NCBI RefSeq assembly: GCF_003576645.1
Contig: NC_044930.1
Location: 1,678,513 to 1,742,512, forward strand
DNA length: 64,000 nucleotides
Origin: Ipomoea triloba
Taxonomy: Eukaryota > Streptophyta > Magnoliopsida > Solanales > Convolvulaceae
Direction: 5' to 3'
This document shows, piece by piece, positions 24,426-34,881 of the stretch. A program made the translations under genes and the position numbers. How positions within the stretch are numbered: position 1 is the first letter of the stretch; each line of letters opens with the position of its first letter. A model generated the notes under the pieces. The model searched no databases. It was given only the letters and a program-made list of their open reading frames with translations, and was not told the origin of the DNA.

Positions 24426-25110
24426 GGTGTGTTTGGAAACTCGGAAAATAATTTCTGGAAATCATTTTCCAAGTTTTTGGTGTTTGAGAAGAAGGGGGAA
24501 AATATAGTCAATGGAAATGAACTTCTTGGTCAATGGAAAATAAATCCAATTTTATGGAAAATGACTTCCCCTTTTTTTTGGGGGAAGTCATTTTCCAAAG
24601 TTTGCTTCTTCCTTCTCCTTTGCTTCTTCCATCTCCTTAGGCCTCCTAAATGCTTTAACTTCTTCATCTTCATCCCATCTTCTTGACATCTTCAACTTTT
24701 CCTTTTTGTTTTTAAGTAATAATTTATTTATTTTTTATTATGAGATAGATATTATGAGTTTTATTTTTTTTTATTTGACATCTGAAACCAGTCGGCCACT
24801 TTTATTTTTTATTATTTTTTTTAATTTTTTTTATGAGATAGATATTATTTTGTTGTGATTTTTTGTGATTATTTTATTTTTTGGATTGTATATTTGTTAT
24901 AAATGTTGTTACATTTAAACAAATTAATTAAAATATTCAATTATATAATTCTGTTCATTTTCCTACCCATTTTCTGGAAAATGAGCCAAACACACCAACG
25001 CAGTTTTCTGTTCTGCAGCCAAACACAAGAAAGGAAAATATTTTCTGAAAAATGACACATTTTCCAGAAATCATTTTCCAGAAACCATTTTCCTACTTTC
25101 CAAACACACC
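24426..25110. mobile_element. MITE with GGTGTGTTTGG ends
   Basis: Inverted termini GGTGTGTTTGGAAA (left) and its complement (right, ending 25110) enclose 685 bp, with further inverted GGAAAATGATTTCC-type blocks inside. No transposase. It interrupts the Helitron between its 3' end and the helicase remnant. Confidence 0.7.
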
Positions 25111-25174
25111 ATATTGAAAGTTAAAATAACGCACATAATAAATCAACTACTAATAATTTAATTTGAATTTTAAA

Positions 25175-25395
25175 TTACAAATTACTTAAACACTTTTTGT
25201 ACACAATATTCATAGTTTTACTGCAATGATTATTTGAATCACCGCAAATCAAAAATTTAAGTGGTTTTCGACTACTAAATCTAGATAAAGCCACATAAAG
25301 CTGTACATAATTAGAAATATGATATTTAAATAATAAACCAACATGCTTTGAAGCTTATCTTTTACTTTTATTGATAGTTATGACATAGAAATTTG
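25175..25395 (-). pseudogene. RepHel helicase C-terminal remnant
   Basis: Reading the minus strand gives TINKSK, then SKHVGLLFK and QLYVALSRFSSRKPLKFLI and ends NIVYKKCLSNL with a stop at 25175-25177. These align block by block with the TINKSQGQ, SHVGLLLKK, QLYVAASRVSNHKGLKILI and NVVYQEVFNNL blocks of the fuller gene at 16922. It has an internal stop and many substitutions. Confidence 0.75.
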
Positions 25396-25521
25396 GAAAA
25401 ATATAACACCGCATCTATATGTAAAAATTAAGGAGTATTATATTATATATACAAATTATAATATAATTATATATTTAAAATTTAATATGATCTGGTGAAA
25501 TAACTATACATGTGCAATGCA

Positions 25522-25621
<100 letters not shown>

Positions 25622-25639
25622 TATATATATATATATATA

Positions 25640-25965
25640 GGGTAGAGTTCAGGTGTGGCCGGGTCATTAGGTGTGGTCGTGTGGCCTATTTTCAGCCATT
25701 AGATCATATCAACTCATCAAATCAACGCGCAATATATGTATGTTACAGAACACACCATTCTACGTACTAAAACGCACCAGAGGACCGATAAAACACACCA
25801 TTCCACACAATATACACAAATGCGTCTATTCACTTAAAATTCATCAATATACTTAATAAAACACATCATTCTACATATTAATTTCAGTAAGATTAATGAA
25901 ATTGGACGGTGCTGATTAGGCCACACGACCGCATCTAAACTACAGTCCGCATATGAGCCAACTTC
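25640..25965. mobile_element. MITE nested in (TA)n
   Basis: Imperfect inverted ends: GGTGTGGTCGTGTGGCC near the left and GGCCACACGACCGCATC near the right, flanked on both sides by (TA)n. About 325 bp with no coding capacity. Confidence 0.6.
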
Positions 25966-25998
<33 letters not shown>

Positions 25999-26264
25999 AA
26001 TTTAAGTTTAACAATATAAGAACAGATTACAAAACATAATTTTTACAGATCTAAATTTGATGTAGAAAATAATAATAATTTTTTTCTATTTAAAAAAAAT
26101 AAATTTTACAAAACGTTAGGAGTATATGTTAAGACTCGATATTTATCCCAACCCATTATAATAACTTGGATTATTCTGATATTAAAATCTAGCCCAACAC
26201 AATCTGATCCGACCCAACTAACCCAAACCCAACAACCCGTCCTATAAATCCTATAACCCACCCG

Positions 26265-27560
26265 TTTGAAACCCTAAAACACATATTCTTCCGCAGGCCT
26301 CCTTCACTCCACTTTCCGCTCCTCCCCATCATGTCTCTTACAGCCGCTCTTCTTCTGGCACCCTTATCCCCCCACCAGCCGTGGAGGAAAGCGAAAGGGA
26401 ATACTGGTCAACCATTTAAGAAATTTGATTTTGCGCAAATTTGAAATGGTGATCGGAAATGCGGTTACGATGGGTGTTCGGGAGCTCTGAAATGGAAAGA
26501 TTAGATATGTTTCTCAGTGCTTGGTTCTGAGGATAGTGCCGTTTCCGTTCAGGAATTGCAGGTGAACGAAGAAGAAGAAGATAAAGAGCAAGAAGAAGAC
26601 CCTCAATTCGGTTTCGGCCATTCATGGAGGTGGAGATGTTGGCAATCACAACGGTAATATCCTCAGCAATACCCTGACTGTGTTTATTTGTAGTTTTGTA
26701 TTTATTGGTATTTTTTTTCTCATTCTTCAGATTTTTTGGTTATAGATCTGGAAATGTTCACTTTGGTGGAAGCGGAGAGCCGGAGACTATGCCAGAAGAC
26801 CCTGACTGGTATTTTTTTCTCATTCGATTACCTGTTGAGCAATGCTATTTCTTTTCATTAGAGTTTTTTGTGGTAAATTTTATTTATATTATTCCAAGAT
26901 AAAATTACTAATTTTATACAAACACATACATACGTATATTCTGTAGCGAAGATAAGAAGTCTTGTTAAAGAATTTTTTTTTCATTTATTGCAGAATACTT
27001 AATCATCTTTCATCATAGATAACTCTGTTGCTCAACAGTTGTGCTATTGATAGAATTTTACTTCATTGTTTGGTTGTACTCTTAGTAAGTTACATACTTC
27101 ATTGTTATTTGACTCTACTGAGATGAATTTATAACATACATTACAACTATGCTTATTAATTATTATAAATATGTTCTAATTTCTAAGTTGTCAATATCTT
27201 TTAAAAGTGTACTTTCTAACTTACATGAGTTTGAATTGCATTGCTATTAAGATCATACTCTGCTATGATGATTTCAGGTGTCAATGGCAATTGAAAGTCT
27301 TAAAAAGTGTTATTGTAAAATAGAGGAATTGCATACTATAAAATATGTACAATTAATTCAAGTCTTCATAAAATATAGCTTTAAAGTGGTACAAAGGGAA
27401 TTAATGAGTAATGACTAATTAGTAGTCACCTCTAGTTTCTTGATCTTTTCCTTTTGCTTTAATGATCTGCTATTGTGATTTCAGGTGTGCATTAAGGATC
27501 CTTGGTTATGCAGGGCCACAGGGTGCTTGGTATCCTGTTGAAACGGATTTCTAACAGTTT
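26265..27560 (+). other. Exon-like host fragments inside Helitron B
   Basis: From 26280 the composition shifts to that of plant gene sequence: CCTCCTTCACTCC leader-like DNA, then an open frame at about 26540-26660 with VNEEEEDKEQEEDPQFGFG, followed by GTAATAT and, after a further intron-like stretch, RSGNVHFGGSGEPETMPED at about 26741-26800. Later pieces after TTTCAG at 27280 and 27485 look like further exons. This is the pattern of a host gene fragment with introns captured by a Helitron. I do not recognise the parent gene. Frames are interrupted, so it is not a working gene. Confidence 0.45.
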
Positions 27561-29044
27561 GTGCATGTGTGTCCAGATTATACTTTGCCTCTCCTAGTCT
27601 CCCTTTTCTCCACAACAAATGAGAATCACACAATCATTTATCCAAATATCATTGCATACATATAAAAAATGGGAGAAGTTCATACACTAAAACCTTACCT
27701 TACCTCTTGTTTCTTGTCTTTCCCTTTGCTTTAGTGTAAATATGGGATTTTACCTTGAAACATGTATTTACAGGCAGCTTCTAAGTATTTACAGTCGGCT
27801 TCTAAATGAAAATTCAATGTTTTTAAAGCATTTACGTAACATTACAGTTCTTTATAAAATAGAGCTTTAATAAAATAATATGAATGGAAATAATGACTAA
27901 CCACCTCTTGTTTCTTGATCTTTATCTCTCCCTGTGCTTTAAATCTGAAATGGAAATATGGGATTTCAACAGCAGGGCAAGTATTTAGTCTTTTTCCCAC
28001 CAAAATATAAATTCAAAATGAGTAATCATTAATTTTAGCATGCTTGTACTTAACTTGTAAAATTGAACTTTGCATTAGTAAATGATACTAATTAATTACT
28101 TATCAATCAATGGATACTTTTGTCAGCTATTAATAGCATTGAAAAGTGGAATATACAAAACTGATTCCAAGGCAGATTAATTTATCAGGTAATAAATACG
28201 GAGTATTAAACAACAATTTTAAAAGGAAAATAACTGCTACCAAGGCATTTGAATTCATCAGGCAATAAATATTAAACAACAATTTTAAAGGAAAATAAAG
28301 TCTCAGGCAATAAATATTAAACAACAATTTTAAAGGAAAATAAAGTCCCCAAAAGTTGAGCAGGAAAATGGAGCCAAATGAGAGGCCAAATCCCCTCTCT
28401 TTATTATTATAATAAGAGATAGAGATAGAGATAGAGACTAGTATTTGTCCCGTGCGATGCACGGCATAAAATTTAAGTAATTTTATTGTTGATAATGTTT
28501 TTAAAATGATAAAATCAAATATTACTCTTGAAAACTCATTCTAAAATGTATAACTCTTTAGAAATACTAAATTGATTGTTTTATTGAATATCAAACCATA
28601 CTATTAGCATATACAGAGTATTATTATGTTATTAGATACTACATGCATGATATAGTTATAAACAAATAATGCATCGTAACAGAGTCATTAATACTAAAAA
28701 AGAAAGATATCACATTATCACATGAGATTTGAAAATTTTACATTGAATAATTATGTTGATTTGATATGAATAATTATTAGCACATATATTTAATTAAAAT
28801 ATTAAAATAATACCTATAATAAAAAATTTAATTAAAATAATATTATATAATAATAAATTCATAAAAAAATATACAAACAAAACACCATAACAACACTACA
28901 AATATAAAATCACAAATTATAAAGTTTAAATATCATATTTAATTATTTCTATATATATATTAAACACATATTATATTACTAAATAATTGTTACTCCCAAT
29001 TAAATGTAAAATAATAATTTTTATACTATTTTTTAAAACAAAAT

Positions 29045-29515
29045 TTTATACAACTATTACACGCCCAGAACAAACTACCCCAGTCCCCAACCCATCTTCT
29101 GTGCCGCCCAACCCCGTCTCTCTCAGCCTCGCACTTCTATCAACGTCTCTCTATCTCACAGCCTCGGCGGCTCCGCTTCTCCTCCATCGGCAGCTACGAA
29201 TCTTTGACTCCGCGCTCTTATTGTCTCTCTCTATCTCGCAGCCTGTCCGGAACCGATTCCCCTCCATAGGCGCCTACGGCTATCTACGTGCGGACCTTCC
29301 GAGTTCGAAGCCGATCTCTCAGGATACCTGTGAGGCAATCCATCGAACATGTGGTGTGTTTGAATCGCTTCATCGTAAAGTAAGTGTTTTTATTAGTCCA
29401 AAATTCTTGTACGAATTAGAAATACGGTTTGGGTTTCACCTTTCAATTTTCGTTTCATCTATCTATTCCTCTTCCAGTTTAACAAATTTCTTTTCCAATG
29501 TCAGAAATTAATAGG
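29045..29515 (+). other. Leader-like captured fragment
   Basis: CT-rich sequence with repeated CTCTCTATCTC(G/A)CAGCCT phrases and higher GC content than its surroundings, followed at 29381 by GTAAGTG. It resembles a plant 5' UTR or first exon captured by the Helitron. Similar phrases occur at 52650-52880 on the minus strand. No protein family is recognised. Confidence 0.35.
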
Positions 29516-30590
29516 TTCATGCTAGTGATTCAAATGCAATATCTTATATTTGAATGATTGTGCCACTGAGTGATTGCTTTCTTTGTTAGGGTTTGGTAAT
29601 AGTAATTAACTGTGTAGACTATTTGATACAGAATATGAAATCTGTTTCTTTCCATTTCGCAATTTGGATTCTCTGCTCTGCTGATTTATGTATAAAATTT
29701 TCTTCTTTCGTCTGCCTGAATATATTTGAAATTTTTTAGATAAATAATTTATTAAATAAATTTGGAAAATTAAGCTTATTCCTACAAACAGAATAAGAAT
29801 ATAAAAAAAATATGTATACACAATTCATAACATAAAATTACATTAGGAAATACTATGCACACATTTGTTTTTTTTTTTTTTTAAAACCTATGCACACATT
29901 TGTTAAATATTACTTTTACCATGAATTCTGCTCCATTGGAAGTACTACTTGCAAAAATTAATTGAGACATAACATGCATTGATCACTCTTAGGCATTGAT
30001 TATCTTCTTGTTTGCCCTTTACACCACCCTATCTATAAGGTGAATTAATTCTATAGCTTTTTATTTTGAGTTTACCTTTTCAGTATACATATATATGAAA
30101 ATATTTAATAGCCAATTTGAGTTCATGCCAAAAGCCAATATAAGATCATCCAAATAGAAGATGATCTTTTGCTTGCTTTACAGGTATATAATGATGATTT
30201 TTTGTTAATTTCCTTCGTGCATATATATATGTATATCTCTATATATATATATAGATACACACACTTTTGCAGAATCATGGACTTTAGCAACAACATTTTT
30301 TTCGTTGAGATTATCATGATATTTGTCTATAAGTTTGGATTAAATAATAAATTTGAATACAAACTGAAGTTAAAGATTTACTTCTCTACTGTTTTTATTC
30401 TGAATCTCTATATTGGTTTATGTATTCTTAAGGTAGCAAAAAAAATTATCACTGTACCTTTATTTGAATCTATTTCCGTCTTCCTCGAGCAGCCAATGAT
30501 AACAGATCCATTAAATCCTCTTCATGACTGTTTGTACTGGTCTATCAAATTTCAACTTGATTGCTTGCAACTGAACCTTTTGTACTGTAT

Positions 30591-31657
30591 TTTCATGTGA
30601 ATATAATTATTACTATGATTAGTATTGTTGCTATTTTTTCAATTATTTCTTAGTAATTTATTTTTCTTTCTGCAAAGAAGTTAATTTATGATGGAATGTA
30701 TGGTTAATGAATTACGGTAATCTTGAATTGAGGTTTTATTTTTCTTTTCAATTTTGTAATTTTTTAGGATGGATCATGCAATGGGTTTATGAAGTGGTAT
30801 TGAGGAGAATAATTTTTTATGAAGTGTCCTACGTCAAAGAGGATTATACCTAGGCTATTGAGGAGAATTAACAAGTAATAATTGAATAATAAAAATTTAT
30901 AAATGGATAAACCTCATATTTCCTTTTTTTTTTTATATATGAAATGTTGTATACAATGAAGTTTTTAAGAATTTTTAACTTTAATATATAAATTGTAGTT
31001 GCTACTATTGTAGTGATAATTGATTATTTTACAAGAACAGTATGAAACAATTAGAGCTTAGGTGTAGACAACTCTTTTACAAATTATTGTGAACATGTAC
31101 ATGGGTCCACCTTGCAAGGTGACCCGGGTTCATGGCATAATTTGCAATAATAATATTATATAGATAGATTGGCCCAATTAGATTGGCATGGTGCACTGTT
31201 TAGTAAATTCTGGTAGTGCTTTATATATTATTTGCGGCCCACTCTTTTTTCGGTTTGCATCTAAATGTACCAAATTAGCTAACCATGTTGTTGAAGCAAA
31301 CATCTTAACAGAGGACCTAATGCTTGGTCAAAACTACTAATCGCTAGAATGACTATTACCCAATCAGATCTAATGATGCCTTCCAAATTTAACAGAAGAC
31401 AATTTGCACTCATAATGTCATATGCAATGACTATTAATTTAGTTTACAAAATTAATTGTAAACTAAAAAATTAATTGTGATGAATAAAAAATTAATTGCT
31501 ACTTACTAATGTAATTTACAAAGAGGTTTTTAATAATTTGTAATTTAATTTTTCTTTAAATAATATTCTTTATTATTATTATTATTATTATTATACAACA
31601 ACACTTTATTTTTGTTAATATAATATTTTTCCGTGCATCGCACGGGACAACTGCTAG
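30591..31657 (+). mobile_element. Nested Helitron derivative, plus orientation
   Basis: Ends with the hairpin CCGTGCATCGCACGG (31631-31645) and CTAG (31654-31657) followed by T. The interior holds a helicase remnant (31270-31437). No canonical TC start is seen at the left; the left border is set by the flanking 170-bp repeat. Confidence 0.65.
31270..31437 (+). pseudogene. RepHel helicase remnant
   Basis: Translations read NHVVEANILT, then LIARMTITQSDLM and KFNRRQFALIMSYAMTIN, matching EHVIEAKIMT, VLVPRMTMTPSD and KFKRRQFPLMLSYAMTIN of the fuller helicase. Frames shift between blocks and the sequence ends abruptly before the SQGQ motif. Confidence 0.75.
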
Positions 31658-31944
31658 TGTATTCTTAAGGTAGCAAAAAAAAATTATCACTGTACCTTTA
31701 TTTGAATCTATTTCCGTCTTCCTCGAGCAGCCAATGATAACAGATCCATTAAATCCTCTTCATGACTGTTTGTACTGGTCTATCAAATTCCAACTTGATT
31801 GCTTGCAACTGAACCTTTTGTACTGCAATATGTTTTACTGCTGTGAATGCTTTCCTAGTAATATGACCATAGATGACCTGCTTAATAATAGCAAGAGTTT
31901 TTCTTGCTATTGTGATCATAATATACTCATTTCAAGTGTCAATG

Positions 31945-32400
31945 CCATGCTTGGTATGCTGTTGAAATTTTAAAAAGGGTTTCTATATTACATTCTGAGC
32001 ATGTGTGTCCATACCATTGCTTGCCCCATTCATGTGGTTAGAATGGGATGGACCCGTTTATTCTTTTCCTTGGGTTAAAAAAGCTGTATTTATTATACCA
32101 TAATAATTTGATTGCTCCGCCACTTTATATTGGAATGGTTGTTTCTGCAAAATTTAATTTTATACAAACAGTTGGTGCACAATATGTGTTTATGCATTCA
32201 TTCACTATTCCACCAAAATTAGAGAAGGAAGACTTACCTGCTATTATAGCTGAAAATGACACTTCATTCTTTAGTTGCAGTCTCGATGGAGCTTCTACTT
32301 TGTCGTTTTATTGCAGCCTCAAAGAGTTCATATTGCTCTCCAATATGACAAACTGACTACTCTGCCAGCAGGAACAATTTTGCCTTCTTATTTATAATGT
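31945..32400 (+). other. Unrecognised open stretch inside Helitron C
   Basis: A 102-codon frame (32048-32356) contains FIQTVGAQYVFMHSFTIPPK and KEDLPAIIAENDTSFFSC. It is less AT-rich than the surroundings and may be a captured exon. I do not recognise a family, and there is no evidence of expression. Confidence 0.25.
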
Positions 32401-32844
32401 TGAAGTAATGTATAGGTTGGTGTAAATATTTATTTTGAATTTTAAATTCATCTCTATTAATTTAAATTAATGTTAGTTTTGGAATTTGTAAAATTCATTT
32501 GTAATTCAATGCATATAGTTATTGAAACTTGCAATTATGATTTGTTTCTTGTAGTAAATGTGAACACAATAGATGCCTACCATTGAGCATTAAATGTAAA
32601 AATAATTCTAATTCAGATGTTGCATAAAGACATGATGTTTAATACAAAGATTTCGTTTCCCAAAGATGTTTATTTGTATTTCGAACAGACTTTTTTTCAA
32701 TTAAGCCATTTAAAATAAATTTGATAATTAATACAGGCATCCCAAAAGTTTCTTTCCAAAACGGCGGCGTATTGGGTAGGCGGGAATTGGAACCAAAAAT
32801 TTTCACCAAAGGATTTTGCTTTATTATAGATAGGATAGGATTTA

Positions 32845-33290
32845 AAATAAATTTGATAATTAATATTGTCGAACCGAATATATTCGAATAATGTTGTCGA
32901 ACCGAATACGAATAAAATTTGAGATTCGAATATTTATTGAATACGAATAAAATCTTAGATTCGAATATTTATTGAATACGAATATTCGAGTCGAACCGAA
33001 TATATTTGAATAATGTTGTCGAATCGAATATGAATAAAATTTTAGATTCGAATATTTATTGAATACGAATTCGAATAGTTCTCAAAATAGTCAAATTCGA
33101 TTTGAATACGAATTCGAATAGTTCTCAAAATAGTCAAATTCGATTTGAATACGAATTCGAATAGTTCTCAAAATAGTCAAATTCGAATTGAATACGAATT
33201 CGAATAGTTCTCAAAATAGTCAAATTCGAATCGAATAGTTAGATATTTGACTCGATTCGATTCATTTACATCCCTAATTAGAATCGATAA
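32845..33290. repeat. TTCGAATA-rich minisatellite element
   Basis: Unit phrases CGAATTCGAATAGTTCTC and AAAATAGTCAAATTCGA form a roughly 43-bp tandem unit repeated about four times (33067-33235), preceded by longer GAATATTTATTGAATACG units. The right end, ATTCGATTCATTTACATCCC, matches the copy at 63010-63505, where a fuller left end is present. It is probably a MITE with a tandem-expanded interior. Confidence 0.75.
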
Positions 33291-33399
33291 TTATACATAC
33301 TTAGGATTATATTATACATATAAAAATATATTAGGTATAAAATAGGCCGTTTAATTTAATAGGCTTTAAAATAAAAAATCTCCAATCTGCCGATTTCGT

Positions 33400-33410
33400 G
33401 TATATATACA
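33400..33410 (+). promoter_or_regulatory. TATA box of the F-box gene
   Basis: GTATATATACA lies about 105 bp before the start codon in a 220-bp leader region that is kept nearly identical in the copy at 63.6 kb. Confidence 0.5.
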
Positions 33411-33513
33411 CCCCGCCATTGAACTCTTAACCCATAGGCCATAACAACCACAATACCAATTTCAATCGCGCCGAAAACCTAACCCTCAACAGACTTACAA
33501 ATATCTATCACAA

Positions 33514-34881
33514 ATGGAGAATTGCAAATTACCCAGGGATGCGCTGGAGAATTGCAAATTACCCAGGGATGCGCTGATCGAGATTTTATCCCGAATATCG
33601 GTAAAGGGTTTGATGCGATTTAAATGTGTTTGTAACTTTTTTTATACTTTGATAAAAAGAGATCGTGACTTTATACATAAACACTACGAAATTAGTCGGA
33701 AAAAAAATGATGATTTTTCTGTTCTAGAGCTTGATGCTTCTTATTGCTGCCTAGATGGTAATAATTTATATAATTTGGTTTACAAAGAATCTGAGTCTGA
33801 TGAGATCGGGCGCATAAAGTTAGACATAACAAATTCAAGAACAAGGTATGTCATATGTTGTGATGGCATGTTATGTTTGATTTTTGGCAGAGGCGATATG
33901 ATTCTCTATCAAAGTGATGGTACAAACTTGATTTTTGATATTCTGATATGGAATCCATTTACTCGAGAAACTAAGAATTTACCCTCTGTTAAGGTACCTG
34001 CCATAAAAAAACCTGTTGAATATTGGATAACAAATGGGTTTGGATTTGGGTTGTCTAAAAACATGTCTTGGAAGATTGTGATGCTTTGGTATTTTCAATA
34101 TCCGCATGTTGAAAGCAAGGATATCTATGAAATTGTAATGGTTTGTAGCCAAATTGGTGATGGTTCATGGGGTTGGAGACAAATTGATGAGGCTCCGCAT
34201 GTTCCTGTGGATTCCAATGAAAGTTTTTATTTAAAAGGGAGGTATTATTGGCGGTCTAGTGGCCCGATAATTCGGCAGCGGCCTGGCGACCCAAGGATTG
34301 GACGTTTGGTTTGGTTTGACTTTAGTGATGAAATTTTTGGGATAATCGAGTTCCCATCTCATAGCAAGGTTGCTTCGGTTACCATCATGAATGACAACAT
34401 CGCTTTACTTAGTTGTCGTGGTTATGCAAAGGTTGGGGATTGCATTGAGATTTTGTTAATGAACGGAAATGATGGTAATATTTGCTGGCATAAGCATGCA
34501 AGCATAGACTGCACCAGAAGTATTGACTATCATAAGTATTGGACTCTAAAAGGAAACTGGAATGAAACTTGGAAGCCAATAGGGATTTGGAAGTTGGGAG
34601 GTCATGATCATTTGCTTGTATGTCCGGGATATGAAGGTCATAGGAGTGATAACAAAAATAAGGGGTTCATAGCGTATGTAATTTCCATTGATCTAGTAAC
34701 CCAAGAATGGAAGTTTGTTTATTTAACTAGAGATGGAAGGACTATTAATATTCTTTCAAACTCAGATGGTTTTGTTCAAGTTTGCAGTGAGACGAATTCG
34801 GCTCTTGGTCCAATATGCATTTTTCCAAATGTTCCTATATATGCTCGAGCATTTAGTGAGAGTTTAAAATTACTTCAATAA
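33514..34881 (+). CDS. F-box protein with F-box-associated (FBA) domain, intact copy
   Basis: Single-exon gene for a 455-residue F-box protein, a substrate receptor of SCF E3 ubiquitin ligases. The F-box is at about residues 15-58 (KLPRDALIEILSRISVKGLM then RFKCVCNFF), which would bind a SKP1-type adaptor. An FBA-type region follows, with CCDGMLCLIF at 115-124, LIWNPFTRETKNLP at 144-157, GFGFGLSKNMSWKIV at 175-189 and a LVWFDFSDEIFGIIEFP block further on; this layout is shared by CPR1-like proteins and by S-locus F-box proteins. Codons 2-11 are an exact 30-bp tandem duplication repeated once, so the N-terminus reads ENCKLPRDAL twice. A polyadenylation-like AATAAAG lies at 34978. The target is unknown. 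It is the only full-length intact copy of four in this window. Confidence 0.88.
   Translation: MENCKLPRDALENCKLPRDALIEILSRISVKGLMRFKCVCNFFYTLIKRDRDFIHKHYEISRKKNDDFSVLELDASYCCLDGNNLYNLVYKESESDEIGRIKLDITNSRTRYVICCDGMLCLIFGRGDMILYQSDGTNLIFDILIWNPFTRETKNLPSVKVPAIKKPVEYWITNGFGFGLSKNMSWKIVMLWYFQYPHVESKDIYEIVMVCSQIGDGSWGWRQIDEAPHVPVDSNESFYLKGRYYWRSSGPIIRQRPGDPRIGRLVWFDFSDEIFGIIEFPSHSKVASVTIMNDNIALLSCRGYAKVGDCIEILLMNGNDGNICWHKHASIDCTRSIDYHKYWTLKGNWNETWKPIGIWKLGGHDHLLVCPGYEGHRSDNKNKGFIAYVISIDLVTQEWKFVYLTRDGRTINILSNSDGFVQVCSETNSALGPICIFPNVPIYARAFSESLKLLQ

Larger units (their letters stand above)
30421..31828. repeat. 170-bp direct repeat around a nested Helitron piece
   Basis: The block 30421-30590 (TGTATTCTTAAGGTAGC ... 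TTTTGTACTG) recurs at 31658-31828 with only one or two differences. The left copy follows TTTA and the right copy directly follows the CTAG end at 31657. Confidence 0.9.
28438..32830 (-). mobile_element. Helitron C, minus orientation
   Basis: The 3' end is CTAG at 28438-28441 with hairpin CCCGTGCGATGCACGG at 28449-28464; the 5' end on the minus strand from 32830 is TCTATAATAAAGC. Flanking bases are A and T on the proper sides (complements of 32831 and 28437). Length 4.39 kb. It sits 18 bp from the 5' end of Helitron B, separated only by an AGAGAT repeat, and contains a nested plus-strand Helitron derivative. Confidence 0.75.

Noticed and set aside
33514..34881. Calling the F-box gene a true S-locus F-box (SLF)
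   Set aside because: The FBA layout fits SLF but also CPR1-like and many other plant F-box proteins; without phylogeny the name is not justified.
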